A DNA stretch of 64,000 bases, taken from MWAR01 sp035388825 (GTDB lineage: Bacteria > Muiribacteriota > Ozemobacteria > Ozemobacterales > Ozemobacteraceae). The stretch spans positions 39,551-103,550 of the forward strand of contig DAOOQQ010000006.1 of NCBI GenBank assembly GCA_035388825.1. The letters are read 5' to 3'. The notes beneath the pieces were generated by a model. It saw only the letters and a program-made list of their open reading frames with translations, searched no databases and was not told the DNA's origin. This document shows, piece after piece, positions 32,488 through 41,028 of this stretch; within the stretch, counting starts at the first letter, position 1, and every line of letters begins with the position of its first letter. The position numbers and the translations under genes were made by a program.

Positions 32488-33522
32488 ATGGTGATGCGCC
32501 CGATCGACAAGACCTCCGCGGCTGCACCGGCTGACATGCTCGCCGTCACCGGAACGAGCCATTGCCTGTTCGGCGACAACTCCCAGATCCGCCGGATCTG
32601 TGACATCGTCCGGAAAGTCGCGAGAAGCCGCGGACCGGTGCTGCTCCGGGGGGAATCCGGCACCGGCAAGGAAGTCCTCGCCCGGGCTCTGCACCTGCAG
32701 AGTCCCCGCTCGGATAAGCCGTTTGTACCGGTGAACGCCGGCTCGCTGCCGCGCGAGCTGGTCGAAAGCGAGCTGTTTGGCCATGTGAAAGGTGCCTATA
32801 CGGGCGCCGACCGTGACCGGATCGGCCGCTTCGACGAGGCCGACGGGGGTACCCTGTTCCTGGACGAAATCGGGGACATGCCGGTCGAGCAGCAGGTCAA
32901 ACTGCTGCGCATTCTGCAGAGCGGCGAGGTCCGCCCCATCGGCTCGACCCGTTCGCACCGCGTCGATGTGCGCGTCGTGGCCGCGACGAACCGCGATCTC
33001 GAGGCCCTGGTACGGGAAGGGCGGTTCCGCGAGGATCTCTACTACCGGCTCAGCCTGTTCGTCATCACGATTCCGCCGCTGCGGGAGCGCCACGAGGATA
33101 TCCCGGCCCTCGCCGAATCCTTCCTGGAGAGATTTGCCGAAGAGCAGCAGCGGCCGGCCATGCATCTTGCCGGAGAGACCCGGGAGCTGCTCCTCGAATA
33201 CGCGTGGCCCGGCAACATTCGTGAGCTCGAGAATGCCATGCATTACGCCGTCACCATGTGTGACGGGGAGATCATCCAGCCGGTCGACCTGCCTGGAACC
33301 GTGCGCACCTGCACCCCTCCCTTCGCCCGCACAGGGAAGAAAGAACCAGCCCCGAACTCTGCCTCTCAGGAAGCGACGATCCGCCCCCTGGCCGACGTCG
33401 AACGGGAGCACATTCTTGCCGTCTATGACGCCCTCGGGCACCAGAAGGCGGGAACGGCGCGGGCCCTGGGAATTTCCGTTCGGAGCCTCCAGATGAAGCT
33501 CAAATCCTGGAACGTGTCATGA
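32488..33522 (+). CDS. Sigma-54-dependent transcription activator without receiver domain
   Basis: 344 residues from ATG 32488 (GTG and ATG codons follow; no clear ribosome site). The AAA+ central domain (about 25-265) has Walker A GESGTGKEVLARALH, the sigma-54 contact loop ELFGHVKGAYTGA, Walker B GGTLFLDEIGDMP and the R-finger region REDLYYRLSLF. A Fis-type helix-turn-helix ends the protein (about 305-344, KAGTARALGISVRSLQMKL). No receiver, PAS or GAF domain precedes the AAA+ part, so activity must be set by another protein or be constitutive. It overlaps the SpoIIE-type phosphatase gene by 4 bases, an obvious candidate partner. Confidence 0.92.
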   Translation: MVMRPIDKTSAAAPADMLAVTGTSHCLFGDNSQIRRICDIVRKVARSRGPVLLRGESGTGKEVLARALHLQSPRSDKPFVPVNAGSLPRELVESELFGHVKGAYTGADRDRIGRFDEADGGTLFLDEIGDMPVEQQVKLLRILQSGEVRPIGSTRSHRVDVRVVAATNRDLEALVREGRFREDLYYRLSLFVITIPPLRERHEDIPALAESFLERFAEEQQRPAMHLAGETRELLLEYAWPGNIRELENAMHYAVTMCDGEIIQPVDLPGTVRTCTPPFARTGKKEPAPNSASQEATIRPLADVEREHILAVYDALGHQKAGTARALGISVRSLQMKLKSWNVS

Positions 33523-36434
33523 TGGCAGACGCATCAGACGAACCGACAGGTCTGCGTTTCCCGAGATTCAGGTGGGCGATCTTCTGCCTGGTGTTTTTCG
33601 GCATCCCGCTGCTGCTCGTCTGGCTGGGCTTTCACAACATCTGGCGGGATCTCGAGGCGAAGGAGCAGCGCCGGCTCGACGAGCGTCTCGAACGCGTCGT
33701 GAGCGGCTTCGACCAGTTCCGTCGGACCGACGATTTCGTGGATCGCATCTTCCGGATTCTCGTCCAGCGCGTCTTCGTGAACAGCCGGACTCCGGAGAAA
33801 ACGTTTGCGCGATATCGGGCTCACCTGCACCGCAGGTTTCCGGGGCTGTTCGAATTCACCTACATCGACCGGAACGGCGAGGCGCGATCGGAGCTGTGCG
33901 ATCGGACTCTGCCCAGCGGCCGTTTTGAGTATAAGACGACGATGCGGTGGTTTGCCGCTGCTGTGCGAGCGAAAACTCGGAATGACGATGACGGCCTGCT
34001 CAAGCAAAAGTGGGGGCTGTTTCAGACATATCTGGGACAGCTTCTGCAGCCAGGCCAGTTCAAGCTGGGCACCCTTCGCATGGCTTCCCACAAGAATGAG
34101 CGGCACTTCGTCGTCGTCTCCTCCTGGACGCCGCGTGGGATGCTCATTGCGCATGTGAATTATCCACCGAACTGGGATGCTCTGGCCGCCATCGACCGGG
34201 TGAACTATTTCAATGCGCATTCCAAGCGCCTGAAGGCATTCGTCATCGACGAAACGGGCGGAACCCGGGCCCGGATCGTGGGCGACGATGCTGATCCGGC
34301 GGTCCTGGCGCGGGTGAACGCCGTTTTCGCGGCCGCCCCGAAAGCCGTCATTACGGATGGCAATGTCTCCTGGGCGCATGTGCTGCTCTCTCCCGCGGTG
34401 AAGGTGTTCGTCCGTTCCCCGGTCACCCGGTTGAAAGAGGTGACCGAGAAGCGGGTCCTGCTGAATGGCGTGCTGATCACCCTGTTCCTTCTGCTCTCCT
34501 TCCCGACATGGATGGTGATGAGCGGGAAATGGCTGCCGTATATCTCGATCCGGCAGAAACTCGTCGGCCTGTTCCTGTATATGGTCGGGCTGCCGCTGGC
34601 CTTCATGAGCCTCGTCGCGGGCGACTACCTGGGGGAAAAACGGGTGGTTCTCGAGAAGCAGGTGCATGACGAGATGGAAAAATCGCTTCTGCTCTTCGAT
34701 CGGCGCATGCCGATGATGATCGGCGAGCTCGAACGACTGATCACGCGGATGCTCGGCCCCGTCATTCCCGCCGGCGCCCCCCTGCGCGGCACGATGGTCG
34801 ACCGCATGGAGCGGTTCCAGGCCCATACCGGTCTGGATGCCGGTTTCCTGGTGAACGAAGAGGCCGATGTCGAGTATATCAATGGTTCGGTCGGCATCGT
34901 CGACGAGCGCAACCGGAAACTCCTGAAGCCGATCTACAAGAACCTGTTCCGCCAGTACAACCCCACCGACGATCAGGGCAATCGCAGCGACGATATGGAA
35001 AACGTGCGGGAGTCGCCGGCGTTCCAGATTGCCACCGCCGGCGGGATCGATGTCGAGTCGTTGTATGCTGATATCGCTTCCTCGCTGGGCCGGATGATCC
35101 AATACAACTTCACCGGCCGCCGATCGATCCAGATCATGCTGCCGGTCATGGATGCGACGGGCCGTGTCCGGTATCTGCTCTCGACCGGCTGGCAGCGAAG
35201 TCGGATCGAGAAAAAATATATGATGAAATATCTCCTACCGACCTGCCGTCAGCTCGACGACACCCGATGGGGCGTGTTCGATCGCGAAGATAAGCGGATC
35301 GTCATCCCGACGGGCTTTTCCCGGGTTCCGGCGATCGAAGCCTTCGCGGCGCGGGTCACCAGCCAGGGCCAGACGGTTCGCGACAGTATGGAGCTGCAGG
35401 GCAGCCGGTATCTGCTCACGGGGGTGCCCGGCCAGGAGCTGTCGAGCATCAATCTGATCGCCGTCACCTCCGACCGGTTCATCCGGACCGAGCTGGGCCG
35501 GCTGCAGTGGATGGTCGGCATCGTCAGTCTTGCGATTCTGCTCACCGGAGCCACCGTCGGCACCCTCCTGGCCCGGAAGTTCCTCGAGCCGATCGGCAAC
35601 CTCGCGGCAGGCGTGGCTTCGCTGCGCATGCGCGAGTTCGAGAAGCGGCTGCCGATTCTCGATCACGACGAGCTGGGCGACCTGTCCCAGACATTCAACG
35701 AGATGATGGAGGGGATGGCCGATCTCGAAGTCGCCCGGATCGTCCAGGAAAGCCTGTTCCCGACGAAGGCGGTCGAGGCGGGGCCGTTCGGCATTCACGG
35801 AAGCTGTGTCTCGGCGACCCAGGCCGGCGGTGATTATTACGATTTTTTCCCCATGCCCGACGGCCAGGTGATGCTCCTGGTGGGGGATGTTTCGGGGCAT
35901 GGGGTCGGGGCCGCGATGGTGATGGCCATGGCGAAGGCGCTGGTGGCTCACATGGTGACCCAGTCGGTCGATCCCGCGGTGCTGCTTGCCAGTCTCAATG
36001 CGACGCTCCTGAAGGTGCTCAACCGAAAGCGCATGATGTCCTGCTTCATCGCCTTTCTCGACGGGAAGAGGATGCAGATGGTCTACGCGAATGCCGGCCA
36101 CAACGACCCCTTCGTGGTGCGTGGCGGCCGGGCGATCCAGATCGAGGGCGAGCGCTCGTTCCCGCTCGGCTCGTCGAAACGCAACACGTTTACCTCGAGC
36201 GCGTTCGCCTTCGAGGCCGGTGACCAGTTGGTGCTGTACACCGACGGATTGATCGAGGCCGAGGCCGTCGACGGCCAGGCCGTCGGATACGCCCGGTTCA
36301 TCGAAACGCTGCCCACCCTGATGCGGGAATCGGCCGCCGGGACGGAGCAGGCGATCCGCGACTGGCACCGCCTGCTCGTGAAACCCGCCCCCCAGGCTGA
36401 TGACATCACCGTCGTCGTCGCCCGCGTCGGGTGA
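33519..36434 (+). CDS. Membrane-bound SpoIIE-type serine phosphatase with HAMP domain
   Basis: 971 residues. Membrane helices at about 18-40, 315-335, 350-372 and 665-690 enclose two extracytoplasmic sensor regions (about 45-310 and 375-660). HAMP domain at about 685-740 (ARKFLEPIGNLAAGVASL). PP2C/SpoIIE catalytic domain at about 750-970, with metal-binding TQAGGDYYDFF, LLVGDVSGHGVGAAM, NAGHNDPF and LYTDGLIEA. Such proteins dephosphorylate anti-sigma-factor antagonists or similar partners in response to an outside signal. Here the gene is translationally coupled to a sigma-54 activator. A/T-rich tract at 35212-35235 (KKYMMKYLL codons). Confidence 0.92.
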   Translation: MMADASDEPTGLRFPRFRWAIFCLVFFGIPLLLVWLGFHNIWRDLEAKEQRRLDERLERVVSGFDQFRRTDDFVDRIFRILVQRVFVNSRTPEKTFARYRAHLHRRFPGLFEFTYIDRNGEARSELCDRTLPSGRFEYKTTMRWFAAAVRAKTRNDDDGLLKQKWGLFQTYLGQLLQPGQFKLGTLRMASHKNERHFVVVSSWTPRGMLIAHVNYPPNWDALAAIDRVNYFNAHSKRLKAFVIDETGGTRARIVGDDADPAVLARVNAVFAAAPKAVITDGNVSWAHVLLSPAVKVFVRSPVTRLKEVTEKRVLLNGVLITLFLLLSFPTWMVMSGKWLPYISIRQKLVGLFLYMVGLPLAFMSLVAGDYLGEKRVVLEKQVHDEMEKSLLLFDRRMPMMIGELERLITRMLGPVIPAGAPLRGTMVDRMERFQAHTGLDAGFLVNEEADVEYINGSVGIVDERNRKLLKPIYKNLFRQYNPTDDQGNRSDDMENVRESPAFQIATAGGIDVESLYADIASSLGRMIQYNFTGRRSIQIMLPVMDATGRVRYLLSTGWQRSRIEKKYMMKYLLPTCRQLDDTRWGVFDREDKRIVIPTGFSRVPAIEAFAARVTSQGQTVRDSMELQGSRYLLTGVPGQELSSINLIAVTSDRFIRTELGRLQWMVGIVSLAILLTGATVGTLLARKFLEPIGNLAAGVASLRMREFEKRLPILDHDELGDLSQTFNEMMEGMADLEVARIVQESLFPTKAVEAGPFGIHGSCVSATQAGGDYYDFFPMPDGQVMLLVGDVSGHGVGAAMVMAMAKALVAHMVTQSVDPAVLLASLNATLLKVLNRKRMMSCFIAFLDGKRMQMVYANAGHNDPFVVRGGRAIQIEGERSFPLGSSKRNTFTSSAFAFEAGDQLVLYTDGLIEAEAVDGQAVGYARFIETLPTLMRESAAGTEQAIRDWHRLLVKPAPQADDITVVVARVG

Positions 36435-36487
36435 GGCGCACCCCTCCTCCCTGACGCCCCCGGATTACATCGCGAAAGGAGCCGCCC

Positions 36488-37393
36488 ATGAGCCGAACCA
36501 CCGGCCGGTCTCCGGAGCTGGATGCTGCCGTCGCGCTGAGCAGGCTGCCCGGCGTCGGTGCCCGGCGTTTCATCGACCTGATCCGGCAGTTTCGTCACCC
36601 GGCCGTCGCTCTCACCGCCTGGCAGACGACAGAAGAATATCGAGAAATATTCAATTCTCCCCGGTCCCGGAAACGGCCGGGACCGGTCGATGGTTGGGCC
36701 GCGGCGGCACGCCGAGCCCGGGCGACGGCCCGTTGGGCCGGCGGACCGGGGTACCCGGAGCGGCTTCTCGACCTGACCGAACCCCCGCCCGTCGTGTTCC
36801 TGCGCGGCGCATGGGAAACGGCCGGCGTCCTGCGCGTCTGCATCGTGGGGGCGCGGCGCGCCACCCCCTATGCCGAACGTCGGCTTCGCGCCATCCTCGA
36901 GACGCTCGAGGCCATGCCGGCCGGCGAGTCGTGGCCATGCGAGATTCTCAGCGGCGCCGCGGCGGGCATCGACGGAGCTGCCCACCGGGCTGCGCTGGAG
37001 CTGGGCCTGCGGACCTCGGCGGTGCTCGCCTGCGGCATCGACGTCAGGTATCCCGCCTGCAACGCCGCACTGATCGATCGCGTCGCGAAGAGCGGGGGAC
37101 TGATGAGCGAACTGCTGCCCGGCACGCCCCCCCGGCGCGGCTTCTTCCCGACGCGCAACAGACTTCTGGCGGCTCTCGCCGATCTCGTTCTGGTCGTTCA
37201 GGCCGCCGAAGGCAGCGGCTCGCTCATCACGGCCGACTGGGCGCGGAAACTGGGACGGCCCGTCTTCACGCTCGTGCCGCCCGACGATGCCCCGGAATGG
37301 CATGGCAACCGCCTGCTCCTCGCGGCCGGCGCACGGCCCGTTCGCGAACCGGCAGACGTCAGTGCCGCTCTCCGAGAACGGCGAACGTCTTGA
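36488..37393 (+). CDS. dprA: DNA processing protein DprA/Smf
   Basis: 301 residues. A short SAM-like N-terminal part (about 10-60, LSRLPGVGARRFIDLI) is followed by the Rossmann-like core (about 115-280) with VCIVGARRATPYAERRL, LSGAAAGIDGAAHRAAL, VLACGIDVRYPACNAAL, PGTPPRRGFFPTRNRLLAAL and GSLITADWARKLGRPVF. The core motif is usually SGLARGID; here Ala replaces the Arg. The C-terminal winged-helix domain is absent. DprA loads RecA on incoming single-stranded DNA during natural transformation, consistent with the type IV pilus genes in this window. The 3' end overlaps the convergent cyclase gene by 35 bases. Confidence 0.9.
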   Translation: MSRTTGRSPELDAAVALSRLPGVGARRFIDLIRQFRHPAVALTAWQTTEEYREIFNSPRSRKRPGPVDGWAAAARRARATARWAGGPGYPERLLDLTEPPPVVFLRGAWETAGVLRVCIVGARRATPYAERRLRAILETLEAMPAGESWPCEILSGAAAGIDGAAHRAALELGLRTSAVLACGIDVRYPACNAALIDRVAKSGGLMSELLPGTPPRRGFFPTRNRLLAALADLVLVVQAAEGSGSLITADWARKLGRPVFTLVPPDDAPEWHGNRLLLAAGARPVREPADVSAALRERRTS

Positions 37394-39023
37394 CAGGGAC
37401 CGAGATGCCCTTGATCGGTACGGGGTCGAGTTCCTGGGTGTCGAACCGGTCGCGCACCTCGCTCCAGGTGGATTCGCTGATGATGATCCGGTGCGCGTCA
37501 CGGGCGAGCGAACAAAGACGGCTGGCGAGATTGACCGGCGCCCCGATCACGGTGTACTGGAGCGCCTTCGAACTGCCGATATACCCGGCGACCACGTCCC
37601 CGGTGTTGATGCCGATGCCGGTCTTGATCGGGAGTTTGCCTGCCGCTTCCCGGCTGGCATTGAAGCCGTTCAGCGCCTCCTGCATCCGAAGCGCCGTGCG
37701 GACGGCGCGAATGGCATCGTCGGGACGTTTCGCCGGGGCCCCGAACAGGGCGATCATGCCGTCTCCGACGAACTTGTCCAGGGTGCCGTCGAAGGAAAAG
37801 ACGACGTCCACCATCAGTTCGAAGTAGGCGTTCAGCATCTGAACGATTTCCTCGGCATTCATCGCTTCCGACATCGAAGTGAAGTTGCGGATGTCCGAAA
37901 ACAGCATCGTAGCCCGCATCGGTACGCCGCCCTGCTTCACCTCGAGCTTGCCACTTGCGACATACTCGGCAATCGAGGGGGAAAACAGCCTCTGCAGACG
38001 AGCGCGGGACTCGGCGGCTTCCTCATTCTTGCGCGCCAGGCCTGCATTTGCCACCAGCAACGCGGCCTGACTGGCCAGGGTCGTGAGAAGCTGGAGATCT
38101 TTCTCGGAAAAAGCGTGCGTCGCGATCTGCGAGTCGATGATGACGATGCCCAGCAGGGTGTCCGCATACAGAAGCGGCACCGCCATTGCGCTCCGGATGC
38201 CCTGGGCAATCACCGACCGGGCGAACTGGAACCGCGGATCACCGGCCGCGTCGAGCAGCAGGATACCGATGTGCTCTTCCTCGATACGCTTCACCATCGA
38301 GGTCGAAATCATGAATTCCTCGTCCGGCCGCTCCTTGCGCATGCGGGTCGCCCGTGGAACGAGGCTGCCGCCCGGCTCATACAGCAATACGACACCTCGA
38401 TTCGCCGGCAGCATCGCGAAAACGCATTCGAGAATCCGCCCGAGAACCCGATCGAGGTCGATCTCGTGGCCGACGGCCTGCATCAGTTCGTGGGCGATGC
38501 GGAGCTTCTCGTAATCCCGGCGCAGGAACTCGACGTCCCTGATGGCTTTCTCGGGCTGGAACGTGCCGGATTCAAACGCGATCCGGCCTTGCACCATGCC
38601 TGGCTGTTTCGGGGTGAACACGGCCTGCATCACATGCAGGCTGTCGGGCTTCTGGAGACCTGCCGCAGGCGGCGGCACCGCCGGCTGAAACGGCATGGGT
38701 GGGCATTCTGCCTCCTCGGCTGGCAAAACACGGCGGTCTTCGATCAGAAAGACACACGACGTCCCGCCCAGAGAAATGCGCGCCCCGTTCTGGAGGGGAT
38801 TTGGCGTGGAGATCCGCACCCCGTCGACGTGTGTGCCGTTCGTCGAGCCGAGATCCTCGATCTGGTACCCGTCCGGAACCGCCGTGATACGGCAGTGGGA
38901 CTTCGAGATGTGGAGCTCGGGAATGCTGATCGTGTTATCCGCGTTGCGGCCGATCGTCGCTTCCCGTTCGATCTCGTATACGAGCCGCTTTCCGCGCGGC
39001 ATCAACACGATAAGCCTGGCCAT
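37359..39023 (-). CDS. FHA-GAF-adenylate/guanylate cyclase
   Basis: 554 residues. FHA domain (about 5-100) with ATIGRNADNTISIPELHISK and DLGSTNGTHVDG. A GAF domain (about 190-330) includes LGRILECVFAMLPANRGVVLL. The class III cyclase domain (about 365-540) shows both metal aspartates (FSDIRNFTSMSEAM and KFVGDGMIALFG) and the transition-state Asn/Arg in APVNLASRL, so it should be active. The FHA domain reads phosphothreonine on a partner, linking Ser/Thr phosphorylation to cAMP or cGMP synthesis; nucleotide preference is not decidable by eye. No membrane segment. Confidence 0.93.
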   Translation of the reverse strand: MARLIVLMPRGKRLVYEIEREATIGRNADNTISIPELHISKSHCRITAVPDGYQIEDLGSTNGTHVDGVRISTPNPLQNGARISLGGTSCVFLIEDRRVLPAEEAECPPMPFQPAVPPPAAGLQKPDSLHVMQAVFTPKQPGMVQGRIAFESGTFQPEKAIRDVEFLRRDYEKLRIAHELMQAVGHEIDLDRVLGRILECVFAMLPANRGVVLLYEPGGSLVPRATRMRKERPDEEFMISTSMVKRIEEEHIGILLLDAAGDPRFQFARSVIAQGIRSAMAVPLLYADTLLGIVIIDSQIATHAFSEKDLQLLTTLASQAALLVANAGLARKNEEAAESRARLQRLFSPSIAEYVASGKLEVKQGGVPMRATMLFSDIRNFTSMSEAMNAEEIVQMLNAYFELMVDVVFSFDGTLDKFVGDGMIALFGAPAKRPDDAIRAVRTALRMQEALNGFNASREAAGKLPIKTGIGINTGDVVAGYIGSSKALQYTVIGAPVNLASRLCSLARDAHRIIISESTWSEVRDRFDTQELDPVPIKGISVPVKTFAVLGERH

Positions 39024-39242
39024 GGCCGATGAATCCTCTCGATTTCCAGCTCTGTCCGATCAGTCTATCACATTCGCAAACCCTGATCAGCCGCCCCCTT
39101 TTTGTCCTCGATCCCCCCGACGGCTTCCCTCAGTGGCACGAAAACAGAGCCCTGATCGGCGCCGTCGGCATCACGTTGAAGTCATTGGCAATGCCTTGGT
39201 GCTTGGGATTATGAGCAGATCGGCGGAAGAATCGCTGGAGTG

Positions 39243-40820
39243 TCAGGGAGAGGTCGGGGAGAGGGGGCGTTGGGGGATGAACCCTGAACGGAGCCAGTAG
39301 ATTCCATCTTTGCGAAAGCCTCGAGAGATGAGTTCTTGCGCCTCGAATTCTGATGATAGATATCCGGAAAAATATATAACATCCGGAGCGAGATCATCGA
39401 AGGTGTGATGCAGACTGAACTTCATATGACCGGGCTGGAACATGCTCGGATTTTCAAACCGTGTTTCCCGAGCCTCACGGGATTTTGCAAGGAACCGGTC
39501 ATTATATCCGAAAATATCGATAAGCTGATAGTCTGAAAAGAATGCCGGAATGCCCGCCCAGGTGACGGCAACGCGGGTTGTTTTGGAAATCGCAGCATTG
39601 AGGACGAGCGTGTCCCTGAGAATGGTTTGGTGGGCGCCGACGTTGTGCGGGCACGTGCGGAGGGTGAAATTTTCAAAATGATCTTTCCAGCCAGTTTCGA
39701 GAAAACCGTTACTGATGCAGATCAGAAGCAGAGAACAAAGGATGGCGAATCGTTTCCTGTGTGGAACGATGCCGGTTCGGTCCAGGCCCAGGGATGCCAG
39801 CAGAAACACGAGGGGCATCACAAATGATGTAAATCGATTGGCACCGATCGACGATTGTTCCCAGGCATCTCCACCAACCCACACGGCATATTCAAATTGG
39901 GCGAAAAGGAGAAGAGAAAGCCAACGGACCTGAGGAAGCGAGTTCCAGAATGCAGCGGCCGTGAAAGCTGCACTAAATAACAGGAGCCAGAGCGGTCGGG
40001 CAAACTCGATGAATACATCGAGCCCTCGAAGAATGCGTATTTCGAGATTTCCACCCGTCATCTTGAGATAATAGGTGTTTGGGAGAATATCGTGAAAATA
40101 TCCCCACCGGAATACCAAATAGGCAAGGTTGGGAAGCACCAGAATGCCAATACCCACGAGGAGCGTGCGTCTGTCAGAGAGTCCCGAGGTTGACCAGAAT
40201 GCACCGAGCAGAATGATCGTGGGTATCCACATATCCATGCGCAGAAGAGTTGCCGTTGTTCCGACCAGGGCGAGTTTGAGAAAGCTTTTGGAGCCGCCGT
40301 CGAGGGCGTATCGCAGGCCAAGGAGGAGGAGGAGGCTTTGGAAGCCCGTTTCCATTCCCTGAAGCGCCCAATGGTTGAGGGGGTAGTAGGCGGCAGTCGC
40401 CGTTACGGCCACGAATGACGCAAGGCGAAGGTCTGGCCAGTGCCGGCGCATGAACGACTCGAGGGCCCACAGGTTTGCCGCAAGGATTCCCAGGCTCAAG
40501 AGCTGGATAAACAAACTTCGCAAGGGGATGGGGATGCCGAGCGCGTTGGGAATGAGCATGAATCCGAGCCAAAGAGGATGTGTGAACCCCTCGACGGGGT
40601 CTCCCCAGCGAGCCCAGTTCAGCCCGTATCCATCGACGAGATTGCGTGCATAGGTCATCGAGATCATCGCATCATCAAACAGGCAGGTGTAACGGACATC
40701 CCCGATCAGAAATGTCGTTCGGAAGATGAAGGCCAAACCCCAGAGGAGAAAAAAAGCTGTTATGACGGGAAGCCATGACAGATGCTTGATTTCTGATTCG
40801 GAAGACTGAAAGGGGATCAC
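39243..40820 (-). CDS. GT-C family membrane glycosyltransferase
   Basis: 525 residues from a GTG at 40820. Ten or more hydrophobic helices start at about 18-36. The first outer loop carries the Asp-Asp pair of GT-C enzymes in CLFDDAMISMTYARNLVDG (about 46-64), followed by GLNWARWGDPVEGFTHPLW, which is characteristic of the PMT/GT39-like and ZomB-like group. These enzymes use polyprenyl-phosphate sugars on the outer face of the membrane. Base composition is clearly lower in GC than the flanks, with frequent A/T-ending codons throughout, suggesting recent acquisition or low expression. The 219-base gap downstream (39024-39242) holds no recognised feature. Confidence 0.82.
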   Translation of the reverse strand: MIPFQSSESEIKHLSWLPVITAFFLLWGLAFIFRTTFLIGDVRYTCLFDDAMISMTYARNLVDGYGLNWARWGDPVEGFTHPLWLGFMLIPNALGIPIPLRSLFIQLLSLGILAANLWALESFMRRHWPDLRLASFVAVTATAAYYPLNHWALQGMETGFQSLLLLLGLRYALDGGSKSFLKLALVGTTATLLRMDMWIPTIILLGAFWSTSGLSDRRTLLVGIGILVLPNLAYLVFRWGYFHDILPNTYYLKMTGGNLEIRILRGLDVFIEFARPLWLLLFSAAFTAAAFWNSLPQVRWLSLLLFAQFEYAVWVGGDAWEQSSIGANRFTSFVMPLVFLLASLGLDRTGIVPHRKRFAILCSLLLICISNGFLETGWKDHFENFTLRTCPHNVGAHQTILRDTLVLNAAISKTTRVAVTWAGIPAFFSDYQLIDIFGYNDRFLAKSREARETRFENPSMFQPGHMKFSLHHTFDDLAPDVIYFSGYLSSEFEAQELISRGFRKDGIYWLRSGFIPQRPLSPTSP

Positions 40821-41028
40821 CTATGACACCTTTGCGCGATTTGGAAACCTGCCGGTGCTGCCGGACATTTCAGGAAAATGCCCCGATGTTATAGAAAAGG
40901 GTTGTACGAAATTTCTCCGCGAGATAGTATCTCATCCTCGATATATGTGCAAATAGTATCATTCACCAATTGGCAGGGACCATCCGCGAAATCGAAAATC
41001 GATGGGATCGGTGACGGGCTGCCGGACG
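40821..41028. other. Low-GC gap between glycosyltransferase and ABC exporter genes
   Basis: 208 bases continuing the reduced GC of the glycosyltransferase gene. It contains a near-palindrome GAGATAGTATCTC (about 40921-40933) that could be an operator; no gene or clear promoter was recognised. Confidence 0.4.

Noticed and set aside
39029..39214. 61-codon plus-strand frame in the gap after the cyclase gene start
   Set aside because: No ribosome site, no conserved pattern, and codon usage unlike that of neighbouring genes.
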